Part shown: piece after piece, positions 54,565 to 64,000 of the stretch
Position numbering within the stretch: position 1 is the stretch's first letter
Layout: every line of letters starts with the position of its first letter
Source of the DNA: Gnetum montanum
Lineage: Eukaryota > Streptophyta > Gnetopsida > Gnetales > Gnetaceae
Direction: 5' to 3'
Assembly (NCBI GenBank): GCA_015680685.1
Contig: MNCI01020774.1
Location: 323,490-387,489, forward strand
Length of the DNA: 64,000 nucleotides
Notes under the pieces: generated by a model
Databases searched by the model: none
The model's input: only the letters and a program-made list of their open reading frames with translations
What the model was told of the DNA's origin: nothing
Made by a program: the position numbers and the translations under genes

Positions 54565-54920
54565 TTAGTCGTTGTGGAGCTTCTTGGCATTCTTTGTTGC
54601 ATAAGTGAGCCTTTGCCTAACACGCTTGCATCAGATATGTAGGTGGATCATCAGGTGGTATGGTTTTAGCCCAGGGCATTTGAGTTCCTGGCATTTCTAC
54701 TACAATACTTTAGTATGATTATGTGGTCACACTTAGTAGTGGAGGTTGTAGGTGTCATCACTGAGACATTGTTGCTTGGGGCCAATTGAGAAATATTGAG
54801 ATTTATGTCCAATGAGCTCATAATTGGTGATGATAGAGTAGGTGATTTGTGATGAGGCCCTAGGGGCACTCATCCTTTATCTAGGATCTAGGGAGTGCTA
54901 GAGTTCTCTTTTTATAATAG

Positions 54921-57900
54921 GAGCAACACCATCTTTATTGCCTTACATGTGCACATGTTATTCCAGAACCCACAAGGAACTGTAAACTACGTAGGAGGGT
55001 AAGTGCTCTTATGATTTTTTATTATGTTTCTTGTTATTGGCCCATGCTAAGTTTTCTAACTATTAGTTGCCCACGCTTAATGCCAAATTCAAAGTTGATG
55101 ATCAAGGGCTCCATGATGAGAAAGAGGCTCTTGCTTTGACTTGCACTACCTTAGAGGTGTTCTCCTCTAGTTTGAACTTTTGGAAGGCCATACTTGAGCA
55201 AGTGGGAGAAGATCGAAAGAATTAGCCCACCCAGTACTCAAAGGCATTCGAGCGATGTAGGACCTATGATTGGCTTGATGAGGGGTAAGCTAGTGGTGGG
55301 CCCAACTTCAAGGAGCCGGTTGTACCACCATCTCCATCATGCACACCATTTATTCTATGTAAGTGCTTATTGTTGAGTTTTAAGCTTGCTCCCATGCACT
55401 CATTAATTTTTCCTTACTTGATTTAAAGTTGTTTTTTCCTATGTTGTAGCTGTAATTACTTTAGGAGAGGTGAAGATGGTCACCATGAGCCGTAGTGAGG
55501 CCATCCTCATCATGAAATATGGTGATGTAGAGGGGGCATAGCATTGGTTATGCCATCAGACCTCAAAGGCATTAACCAATTAGCTCATACATGATAAGTT
55601 GGTGGACCTATTTTTGGCCCTTAGCCCAAGGATTTCGATGGCCAAAATCATTACCATCATAGACTCCTTTAGCAATGATGTCCACCACTTCGTCACTTGC
55701 ATGCATGGAGTGAGGGTAGTCTTAGACCTTGATGAGGCCTTTTTTGCTAACCTCTTTGACCTCCCCATTGATGGCTTGTTGGTTGTTGACAAAGCCAACA
55801 GAGAGGTGTACTATAGAGGAGAGATCAAGGAGTAGTTGGGAGCCATCTAATCTCACAAAGGGATCCTGATTAGGGACGTGCATGTGCCTGAGGTTTGGGA
55901 GTTCTACCCTCTTTTTCGTGCTAATGCCTTCTCAAAGTTGGTCTCCTAAGGAAAAATCCTTAAAATAGAGTAGGTCCAGGTGATGAAGGAAGTATTTTAG
56001 AAGGGTATGAGGTTCAATTGGGCCTCCTACATCACCACCAGACTACATGCAGAGAGCACCAAGTTACATTACAACCTCTAAGCAAGGTCTCATGTACACT
56101 TCATGTTTTTTTGAAATGTATCTATGAAGGTTTGCAGAGCTTCTAGTGGCCCAAGATAGCAAGCATTAGGTAGTGCAAGATTTTGAGTAGCTGTCTAAGC
56201 CTTGGATAAAGCACATGTTTGCAACCACTCACTTGTAGGACCCTTTAGAGGGGATCAATGAGTTGTACTTAGTGATGACCAAAGGCCATCTGGGGTGGTT
56301 ACACTATTCTCATGATAGCATGGGTGACTATCCCCCAATTTTTATTGGGGATGTGAACAAAATTAACCATTACATTACAAAAAAGGTGGGTCCTTCCAAG
56401 GCAAAGATTAAGAGACCACACCTAGCAAAGGAGGCTACTCTTATAGTTGGATAGGCAGGCACCAAGAAGATCTACCTCAAAATCCCAAGCTTACACATAG
56501 ATGTTGCAGGTTAGTATATGCATAGATGCATTTGTTTTATATTTTTTTATGTCTATATTTTAGTGATTTTTGGCTAATTTATGCTAAAATGTTATGTTTG
56601 TAAATTAGGTGAGAGGGCTATTGAAGCAACAGTGGCAACAGTAGCAGAGGTGGCCCCTCCTCAAGCTGAGAAGGAGGAAGCACCTAGAGAGGAGTTGCAC
56701 AAGGCCATAGATGTCTTCCAATAGCTTGAGGTGGAGGAGCTGTTTCACCCTAATGAGGGTGATTTTGCCAGCCTCTTTGATGGTGTGCAGTTGGGAGATC
56801 CCCTTGCTCTCACATTGAAGAATTTGCTAGGTAAATGTTTTAAACTACAATATATTTTGCTCTTTTTTTCTTTCATCCTTACTTGTTTAGTTGTTTCCAA
56901 GTACATTTTGCTATGTAGCCTTAGATGTTCTTGTTAGCAATCCACCGCCTACGCCTACTTACCACATGAAACCATGGGTAGAGACACTAGACAAGTTTAC
57001 CTTCATGGAAGGCACTCTTGAGGATATGGTCGACCACCCATAGTAGGTGGATCCCAAGCTTGGTATGCATGCTATTTTTTTACTTATGTTACTTTACTGA
57101 CTCTATGCTTAGTTTGTGGCTAATGTTGATTTGCTTGTTACATGCCAACAAGTTCTAAGCTCTATTGGGATTTGAACCGGATGGCTAAGATGGATGTCAT
57201 CCTCGAGTACCCTCATGAAGTGGATTAAGTGCCTTGTCATGTGTATGAGGTAACTAGCAAGTGCATGGTTTTCTATGCAAAAGCATTATGATGCTGTAGG
57301 TGCTCGAATGAGCACCTGTGGAAATGTGTGCATGAGCTTTAGGAGAGAGTGGTGAGCCAGGATAAGAAGATTAAGGACCTCTAGTCTCGATACGACTTCT
57401 TGGCAGCTTAATCAAAGGGAGATAGTACCTATTGGACTACAAAGATTGACTATGCTAGGTATTGGTTGACCATCCGAGGCAAAAATGAAGCTACTTGGGA
57501 GATCATTGAGTAGAGGCTACAAATGAATTTGCTTGCCTAGAAAAATCAAGATTGGAAAAATTTCAGTGCTAAGGTGTGCAAGTGGGAAAATACATAGAGA
57601 AACCACAAATACCACTATAAGAATGAGTGAGACACCTATCTTTAGTAGCTCAAAGAAGAGTCTCTTAACTATCATCATCGTGAGATGTTTGTCAAGGCAA
57701 TTAGCAAGAGATGGGCCTTAAAGATATTTACTCACCACACAATTGTTAGTGGTTCCTTGGAGTAGGAGATTATCATGCCTTCAGGGGAGACTTTTTCTAT
57801 CACCGTTTCAATGCAGTTGCCCACATGGACCACCATGGATGAAGATAAGATCCTTGCAGGTGTTAACCTTGGCCAAGAGGACTGGACATGGCTATCAGAG

Positions 57901-58164
57901 GCTGAGATCCTCTATCGCTTGAAGGAGGGCCTTGATAGCTTCCCGTCAAACACGGTCAATGTGGGACCCTCTCAGGTTGGTTCTTTATGTTATTTTTATG
58001 ATTTTTTATGTTAGGTTGCATATTGCACTCTTGCTCATAGATTTTTATCTTGTTGTTGTTGTTGTTGATAGACACCAATTGTTGTTGCTGGCCCTAGCGT
58101 AATGGAGGAAAAAGAGGAACCTCCACCCAACCTAGCACCATTGGTTAAGAAAATCTTGATGTAG
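54921..58164 (+). pseudogene. Antisense multi-exon gene inside the Tat-5 intron
   Basis: Seven exons are readable: 54921-54998, 55067-55358, 55450-56509, 56609-56830, 56938-57062, 57153-57975 and 58072-58164 (TAG stop). Introns are 68-107 bp with GT..AG ends (GTAAGT, GTTAGT, GTAAAT, GTATGC, GTTGGT donors). Phases agree at most joins, for example VAG|ERAIEATV and FIL|SVITLGEVK. The third exon encodes SEAILIMKYGDVEGA, FLALSPRISMAKIITIIDSF, VHHFVTCMHGVRVVLDLDEA, LFDLPIDGLLVVDKANREVY and NWASYITTRLHAESTKLHY. Later exons are charged and helical (KKIKDL, KNQDWKNFSAKV); the last ends EEPPPNLAPLVKKIL. In-frame stops and a frameshift in a T run (56107) show decay. The product is unknown. The 'V...DEAFFANLFDLP' layout loosely recalls the domain in the Ath downstream ORF. 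Confidence 0.7.
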
Positions 58165-58314
58165 CCTTATCATTGGGAATTTTTGTATTTTTATGTATTT
58201 TTGTTGTATAATGCAGATGATCATGCTATTACTATTATCTTTTATGAGATGTAATGGATTTTTGCTATGTGTTCAATGTTAATGATGTGATGAGTTGATG
58301 TGATTGGGTTGTAG
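58165..58314 (+). terminator. AT-rich 3' flank of the antisense gene
   Basis: The stop codon is followed by a T-rich stretch with TTTTTGTATTTTTATG and TTGTATAATG, a plausible plant 3' end region. There is no canonical AATAAA. Confidence 0.3.
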
Positions 58315-58640
58315 CGATTGCTAGTTTTAGGTCATTTTGGGCCATGCGTGTAGATAACGTTTTGATAGTTTTATGCCATTCTAGGTCCTAGTGATAGCTT
58401 AAGACCATTCTGGGCCATGCAATAACAAAAAAGTTTTGCTAGTTTTACGCCATGGTGGGTCATGTGATGCCTAATTTTGGGCCATGGTGGTAGTTTTAGG
58501 CCATTTCAGGTAGTGCTATGCAATGGAGCATTACCAGTTTTAGGCCATGGTAGGTTGTATGGTAGTTTAAGGTCTTTTTGAGCCATGCATTAAAGGGAAA
58601 AGGAATTTCCAGTTTTAGGCCATGGTAGGCTATGGTATTT
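58315..58640 (-). repeat. Tandem repeats near the intron donor, GCTAGTTTTAGGCCAT type
   Basis: About eight diverged units containing AGTTTTAGGCCATGG and GGGCCATG, spaced about 35-45 bp. They are related to, but a distinct variant of, the units in the 3' array (35436-35878). Confidence 0.7.
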
Positions 58641-58971
58641 TGTATGTTTTGAATTTTATGATTTTTTATGCATTTTGCTAAAAGGTAAACTAACTACTAA
58701 AAAGTAACCAGGTGAAAATGTAAACTTAGCAAAAATGCACGAATAAAAGAAATAGATGCATAATAAGGTAGACAATTCAAAAATGCAAACAACCAAGATA
58801 ATGTAAGATGTGAATAAAATGCAAACAGGAAAAGCATGCAAAAGTGGGACAGGTAGGCACCTTGTGCCTATTAGACCAAGGGGATGCCTTAGTCGTGTGG
58901 TTGCTTCATAATCAAGTGTAGGTTAAGGGGCATGTAGGGCCAAGATAGTACGATGCGGTACTCACCCTAAC

Positions 58972-59149
58972 CTTCATTAGTTATGTCGAAGGCTAGTTCT
59001 ACCCACAAAGAATCCTTTGAAAGGTTAGGGGCTCTCGTTAGCTCCCTAGGTTGGTTTGCCTCACATGTTTCATCCTCATCCTTTATGGTAGACATGTCAT
59101 CGGGGAACTCCACCTCTAACCCTTGTTCAATGTTAATGTTGCTAATAGT
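58972..59149 (-). pseudogene. Tat-5 exon between protease and the intron donor
   Basis: On the minus strand it reads TISNINIEQGLEVEFPDD, then EDETCEANQPRELTRAP, SKDSLWVELAFDITNEG and reaches the donor. It is acidic and joins protease to RT after splicing. No domain recognised. Confidence 0.6.
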
Positions 59150-59277
59150 NNNNNNNNNNNNNNNNNNNNNNNNNNNNNNNNNNNNNNNNNNNNNNNNNNN
59201 NNNNNNNNNNNNNNNNNNNNNNNNNNNNNNNNNNNNNNNNNNNNNNNNNNNNNNNNNNNNNNNNNNNNNNNNNNNNN
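59150..59277. other. Assembly gap (128 N)
   Basis: Unsequenced run within the Tat-5 protease exon, next to a G7 run (59278-59284). The true size is unknown. Confidence 0.98.
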
Positions 59278-59960
59278 GGGGGGTGTGGTAGAGATGGCCG
59301 GTAGTTGGGCCAACTAGGGCCTACCTAAGATGACATTGAAACTTGGCATCTCCTCAATCACTATGAATTCAATAGTGGTGGGGAATTTTTTTCCTACCAC
59401 AAAGGCTATTGTGATAGTTCCCCTTATGACAACACATGATCCATTACAGGATTTTAGGCACATTGTCTTTGTTGATTTAATTTGATTAGCAAGACCAAGC
59501 TTGTCGATGACTATGTATGGGATGAAATTAGTTGTTGCCCTATTGTCAACATGCACCTGGTAGATTTTGCATTGCCCCATGCAAATTATGATGAACGTCA
59601 GCATGGTAATGACTTGACCATTCTTAGGATCCACCTTAATCACCTCATCATGAAATGATAGGGGTGTTGAGCTTGATTGCTATGGGAGAGGAGGAAACAT
59701 CACAACATGGATGGATTGCTCATCCACTAGGATGTTCTTCATGATAGGAATAGAGGTCAATATGTGAACTAATACTTCATGGTGGGTGGAGGAAGTCATG
59801 ATTAGATAGTAGAAGCTTACTATTGTATTTTTCTATTTTAAAGCCTACTTGACTTGAGCTAATACATTACGGAAGTCCTTTCTACTATCCACTACTTTGT
59901 TGTTGGCCTTCATCTCCTCCATGCAACCTAAGAGATGAATCTCTCATGGAGGGGATTTGG
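59278..59960 (-). pseudogene. pro: Tat-5 protease
   Basis: Minus strand: TFIIICMGQCKIYQVHVDNRATTNFIP holds the active-site region, where D-S/T-G has become D-N-R; VVIRGTITIAFVVGKKF is the flap side; MPSFNVILGRPWLAQLPAIS is the conserved FN.ILGRPWL block typical of Tat-type proteases. The preceding 300 bp are a gag-protease linker. The C-terminus runs into the gap. Confidence 0.82.
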
Positions 59961-61735
59961 GCTTTGTTTGTTTTGCTTTCTTTGGAGCCTCAGTGCTTCT
60001 TTGTTGGTTGCTTGTTGCAATGGCCTCTTCAATTGGTTGGGCCATTGGGATGGAAGAAAATGGGATAGGCTTTGGTGGAACTAGTGCCCTTTGCTCCTGG
60101 TGCTACCTAAGCATTTAATTGACAAGGTGCTCATTGGGGCTCTTAGGTTACCATCTTGATTGCTTATTGTTGTTGGCTGTAGGATGGGGCTTTAGGCAAG
60201 TAGGAACTAATGCATTGTCCACCACCAGACTTCAAGAAGGTAGGGAGTCCACATGTTGCAGCACCCTTACAACAAAGGGTGATTGGGTTGTTGCTACTAC
60301 AACATGTTGCGGGGCCCTAACTGCAAAGGGTGTTACGGGTGCTTGAGGTGGTGCTCTGATAACAAAAGGAGTTCTTAAACTAGTTGATGTCAAGGAGGCC
60401 TCAATGTTGCCAGAGGGCACATGAATCCTGAATGGTTCCTACATCAGTGTTGAATTGTTATCAACATTGATAGTGTTAATGATGCTCCCTATACCACTTG
60501 CATTGAGAGGGTTTTTGTAAACCCCCCATTGATTAGTTTTGGGGTTGCACTGGGTTAGTTGGGTCAAGGACCAACTCGTCCTTATTAATCATAAGTTATA
60601 TGTCATCTTGCAGAGCCATGTAAAAATTTGTATCATGATCCTACAATTGGTGATATTGGAAAAATCAATCCAATTTGAAATGCTTAGGAACAAGAGGCTC
60701 ATTTGGTAGCATAGCTAAGGGATTCTTGAGGAGCTCACAATAATGATCATGCCACTTGTGAGCATCCTTGGAAATCTACTTATACTGGACATGTCCAACA
60801 TGAAGTAGTTGGTCCAAAAGCTCTGATCTCTTAATGGGCAACAGTGTGTACTTCAAGTGATCCTTGCACTCAAAGTTAGGCCTTGTGGCAGATGGTGCCA
60901 TGATCGTTGATAGTGTAAGCTAGTTGTTTACTATTGTACTAGAGCTAGCTACCTTGTTGTTGTTGGCTAGGTCCTTAGGTGTCTTGGCTGTTGGTTTGAC
61001 GTTAGCTAGTTTAGCCTTGTTGGCCACCATTGCGATGGTTGTGGTTGTCTGCTTACCTTTGTCCTTTTCCTTTTCTTTCTTTGCATGCAAGTTTCTGTAG
61101 GCCATGTAGGCTAGATCCTTGCTAGCCTTTGCCACATCCTAAACGCTCTTGGTTTGAGCAAATGCTTAGCTCAAGGACTATGAGGTGAGGTAATATAGTT
61201 TTGACTTAATGAAGTCATTCACTGTGCCTTTGAAAATGGCTAATATGTGTGTTTCTGAGATGGGCTTGTGGATCTCATTGAGTGACGCACTCCAATGTTG
61301 GATGAATTTTTGCACAAGCTCTAAATGACATTGCTTAACTTTCTTTATTTGATCTAGGGTCACCTCAGGATTCAAGTTGTACTTGAAGCACATGATAAAT
61401 TGGTTGAGAAACTCCTCCAAAGAAGTGATGGAGGCCTTGGAGAGTGTGGGATACCAGTCTAGTGCCTTGCTAGTCAGGGACATGACAAACACATGGATGA
61501 TTACATGTGACCATGCCTACAATAGAAGGAATTCAGACTAGAAGGTCACTAGATGGGCATTAAGATTCCCTCCACTGTTGAATTTGGTGAATTGGGGTAG
61601 TGGGACCTTGGTGGTTAATGCTAGTGATGGAGCTATAAGACTAATTGGATTGTCCTGGTAAAATTCCATCACATGGATAGTTTCAGAGGAGGTAGCCTTG
61701 AGCTGCTTGACCTTTTTAGTGAAGCTTTGGATCAA
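59961..61735 (-). pseudogene. gag: Tat-5 gag
   Basis: Minus strand: PLPQFTKFNSGGNLNAHLVTF (61600-61540), VMSLTSKALDWYPTLSKAS (61490), EEFLNQFIMCFKYNLNPEVT, VKQCHLELVQKFIQHWSASLNEI and GTVNDFIKSKLYYLTS (to 61178) form the gag core of the Tat lineage. Lysine-rich stretches follow (KKEKEKDKGKQ, 61080), then a YHQLQDHDTNF segment where a zinc knuckle would be, and imperfect repeats of PFVVRAPQH (60400-60250). Several frameshifts. Confidence 0.82.
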
Positions 61736-63186
61736 CTAGAATCCTTGATCCAAGCTTGGTGTGGTTACAGTGGGCTACATCAGTTGTGCTGCCCGCTATG
61801 CTATTGGGGTGGCCCATGACCCGACTTTAGGTTATGTGACCACACATGATGCTTATCATGTGGGTTGTGTAGCAGACACAACACCTAGCCCCCACCATGT
61901 GTTTGTGGATTGGACCATAGTGATAGGTGCTAACATGACAAGCGGTAAAATGAATGATGCCTAAGTTGTATGCAGCTGAGACATGTGCATGGTGTGCACA
62001 TAAGGTTGTGTAGGTGTAATGGTTAATGGTATGGAAGGCCAAATAGGTTGAATAGGCTAAAAAGACTAAATGAGTTACAAAGGCTATGCAGGCTACAAAG
62101 GTATAATGAAAGGAAAGATAATAGGGAAGCTAAAGGAAAGTGCCACATCTTGGTGCATCTATTGCATTTGGTGAGTCACCACCATAGACATGGGCTTGGG
62201 TGGTGGCACCTGGTTGATGACTGTCTCCAGAATAATAGATTGGTGAGATAGTGAGGCACAAAAGTAGAGGCTATCTACGAGGATGATGTGGAATGAGTCG
62301 TCATGCTCAGATTGAGCTTTGAACTCATCTAACTCCTACAAAGGCTCATCATAGTTGCCTCATGAACCATGTTTTGGAGAGGTTGTTTTGCATCCATTGG
62401 TAGGTCTTTGTGAGTCGAATAAAGTCTATATCAGAATGGAATCATTCCCTCCCACCATAATGGATAAGCTCAAAACTACGTTTGACATTCATTTCTTGGT
62501 GGTCTATGTACAAACCTACCTAGAGCTTTATGAAAATGAAGTTATATTGCTCATCGTTGAGCACCATGAAGTTGGGAGGTAGGCTTTGCCATCTAAAAGA
62601 TTACCTTTCTATTAGGACAGGATCACCAACCCAGGAGGGTGAATTTGGATCTCCTGTTGAATAGGTTGGAGAATAACCATGCTTGAAGTAGAGGTCGAAG
62701 GTTGTTTAGGATTAATGGTGTAAGGAGAAAATGCAAAGATTGTTGAACACAAGAAGAAAAAAGGAAAACAACTAACTTTGCTAACTAAAAAAACTGCCTA
62801 AGTGTGGGAATGCAGAAAAAACTACTAAGTGTAAAAATGCTAAAAAAATAATAAGGCCTAAGGCATAGAAAAAATGACTACGTATAAAAACATAGAAAAA
62901 TAACTAAGTGTAAATTGTTAAAAAAATTCTAACTCTAGGACTACACTGAGAGGCGACTATGCTCACTATGCTGTGAGTTGACCATGCTCTCTTGAGTGCC
63001 TAGAATTTGGCTAAGTATAAAGTATATACTCTAGTAGTTGTTAAGAAAGGTTCCAAGGGAACTAATGATGGGGACCAATATGCATAAGGTGTAGAGAGCA
63101 TGCAAGGCAACAACCAAGGAAGGCTGAAGAAGGAAATGGCGAGGCCCTCCTTCTAGCAGTAGAAAACTATTACGATTGAAAATGTC
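61736..63186 (-). other. Tat-5 leader region between LTR and gag
   Basis: No assured gene. A minus-strand stretch MVLNDEQYNFIFIKL...NVKRSFELIHYGG near 62570-62460 is fairly open and might be the gag N-terminus or the extra ORF that Ogre elements have upstream of gag. No clear primer-binding site follows the LTR; the first bases (TTTTCAATCG) match no common plant tRNA end. Confidence 0.4.
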
Positions 63187-64000
63187 GGAGGCTAGAATGG
63201 TACATTGAGAGGTCTACGGTTGCATAGCCTTAACCTTGCTTCCACATGAGGGCCTACTAGAAAATGGAGGTAGGGTGTCCATAATGGTCTTGTTGATCGA
63301 ACTGGGACTTACAGGTGTTACAATGAAATGAATGCTAAAGGTTTGCATGGTGCTTGCAACATCCATGGTGTCTATAGGGGTGAACATAATTGAAATTTTA
63401 GGTGCAAAAATGAGGATGCAAACAAACCAATGTGTGCAGAAAAAATGAAAAAAATGTGACTAGAATGCTAAAATGCAAGAGAAAATGCTAAAAATATGTA
63501 AGATTTGAGTGAAAACTGACATCCACTATGAAGTCTGAGCTTGTTGGGTTGGCTACTACGATGTTCTGCGAGCTGCGATGATTGGCAGTGTGCTAGGTGG
63601 TATGCAATGGTGCTATTGTGGTGTGCAATAGTGTCTGCCCAAGATTGCCAAGTACACTTTAAGTTTGCCAAATGCTAGAGTGTTGATTGATTGCTTCAAA
63701 TGCCAACCTTGCTTTTGTTTTGCCAACCCTTAAAATGTGAAGTGCTAGGGTATTTATAGGCCCAGGGTTAGTGCAAATTGCAGATCAGGTGGCACATGGT
63801 AGATGGGTAATTGAGACTACGCTAACCCCAACTATGCTCCCATTGAAGCAAATGGTGTTTTGCTGGTGTGCTCCAATAGACCTTGTGAGATTGCCAAACT
63901 ATGACTACATTTCCAAGACTACATGTGCGAGTGCCAAATAGATTGCAATGTACCTAAAAATAATGCAAAATAGTGCAGTTTTGGAGACTATGCTCTAGGA
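63187..64000 (-). repeat. Tat-5 5' LTR (partial; continues past window)
   Basis: It aligns with 32364-33330 in the same orientation, with a gap for the G tract region. TATAAATA is at 63758-63751. Its minus-strand end is at 63187 (CCGACA). About 600-700 bp of U3 should lie beyond 64000. Confidence 0.85.
63751..63758 (-). promoter_or_regulatory. TATA box of Tat-5 5' LTR
   Basis: TATAAATA within the flank conserved between both LTRs, including AGTGCTAGGG on the plus strand. It would drive the Tat-5 genomic RNA. Confidence 0.7.

Larger units (their letters stand above)
39391..58971 (-). other. Tat-5 protease-to-RT intron (contains Ath-4 and an antisense gene)
   Basis: On the minus strand the protease exon ends AATGAAG|GTTAGG (58972/58971), with GG|GTGAGT six bases further on. 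The RT exon starts after a pyrimidine-rich GGTTGCTTTTGCAG (39402) or ATTATTGCAG (39391). Joining 58972 to 39390 keeps one frame (DITNEG followed by FVNMTMYKHLHS). Excluding Ath-4 and one target duplication the intron is about 6.5 kb. A protease-RT intron is known in Ogre elements but is normally much shorter; that comparison is from general knowledge. Confidence 0.65.
32364..64000 (-). mobile_element. Tat-5: Tat/Ogre-like gypsy element with pro-RT intron (runs off window)
   Basis: On the minus strand: 5' LTR (from beyond 64000 to 63187), gag, protease, a large intron containing an antisense gene and Ath-4, reverse transcriptase, RNase H, archaeal-type RNase H, integrase, a repeat-bearing 3' region, polypurine tract and 3' LTR (33994-32364). 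Known Ogre elements have an intron between protease and RT, and known Tat elements have a second RNase H, so both features fit that lineage. Without Ath-4 the visible part is about 18.6 kb. It is inserted in Ath-3 gag. All coding parts are broken. Confidence 0.85.

Noticed and set aside
54921-58164. Treating the plus-strand exons as an active host gene
   Set aside because: Numerous in-frame stops and a frameshift, and placement inside the intron of a retroelement, make a decayed element-borne gene more likely.
61827-62042. His/Tyr/Cys-rich minus-strand frame resembling a zinc-binding peptide
   Set aside because: Irregular Cys/His spacing and overlap with a plus-strand frame of similar quality; likely low-complexity leader sequence.
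1-64000. tRNA, rRNA or other structural RNA genes
   Set aside because: None found by eye; the only tRNA-like sequences are the 18-base primer sites.

Overview
The window looks like repeat-rich nuclear DNA of a seed plant. I recognise no complete host gene. Almost everything is LTR retrotransposon, nested and at different stages of decay. The plant origin is read from the tRNA-Asp-type primer sites, the Athila-like and Tat/Ogre-like Ty3/gypsy pol modules, plant-style Ty1/copia pieces and LTR TATA/polyadenylation layouts. A large-genome lineage such as a gymnosperm is possible, but that is a guess. I use these names: Ath-1 (10231-17836, +), Ath-2 (2908-10068, +), Ath-3 (21730-32363, -, continuing beyond the window), Ath-4 (41512-54564, +), Tat-5 (32364 to beyond 64000, -) and Cop-6 (a broken copia element, -).

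Layout. Bases 1-206 look like the poly(A) 3' end of a non-LTR element abutting a copia integrase fragment (207-823, -). Cop-6 (gag start at 19947, reading leftwards) is split twice: Ath-1 lies inside its integrase (5-bp duplication GGTTC) and Ath-2 lies 157 bp further on (duplication ATTTG). Ath-3 begins at a truncated LTR near 21730 and its gag is cut at 32363 by Tat-5. Tat-5 is in turn split by Ath-4 (duplication TTAGT). The missing gag start and 5' LTR of Ath-3 should therefore lie to the right of this window.

How the parts work. The Ath family (PBS complementary to tRNA-Asp, LTRs bounded by TGATG(A)...TCATCA) carries gag, retropepsin, reverse transcriptase, RNase H and integrase, then about 1.3-2 kb of non-coding tail, then a downstream ORF that starts exactly at a splice acceptor (AG then ATG). 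In Ath-3 and Ath-4 this downstream ORF is about 950 codons long, with a region resembling the putative plant transposon protein domain followed by a long coiled coil. Ath-1 is the youngest copy: its LTRs are about 97% identical by hand alignment and it keeps an intact 1114-codon gag-protease ORF, but all of pol is deleted. Ath-2 is gag-only, and its 5' LTR contains an inverted pol fragment.

Tat-5 has gag, protease, reverse transcriptase, RNase H, a second archaeal-type RNase H and integrase. Protease and reverse transcriptase are separated by a large intron, and inside that intron, on the opposite strand, lies a decayed multi-exon gene (54921-58164) whose exon phases mostly agree across its introns. 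This antisense gene and the spliced downstream ORF of the Ath family are the most unusual features here. Nearly all coding regions except Ath-1 gag-pro are pseudogenes with many in-frame stops, consistent with C-to-T decay of methylated repeats.
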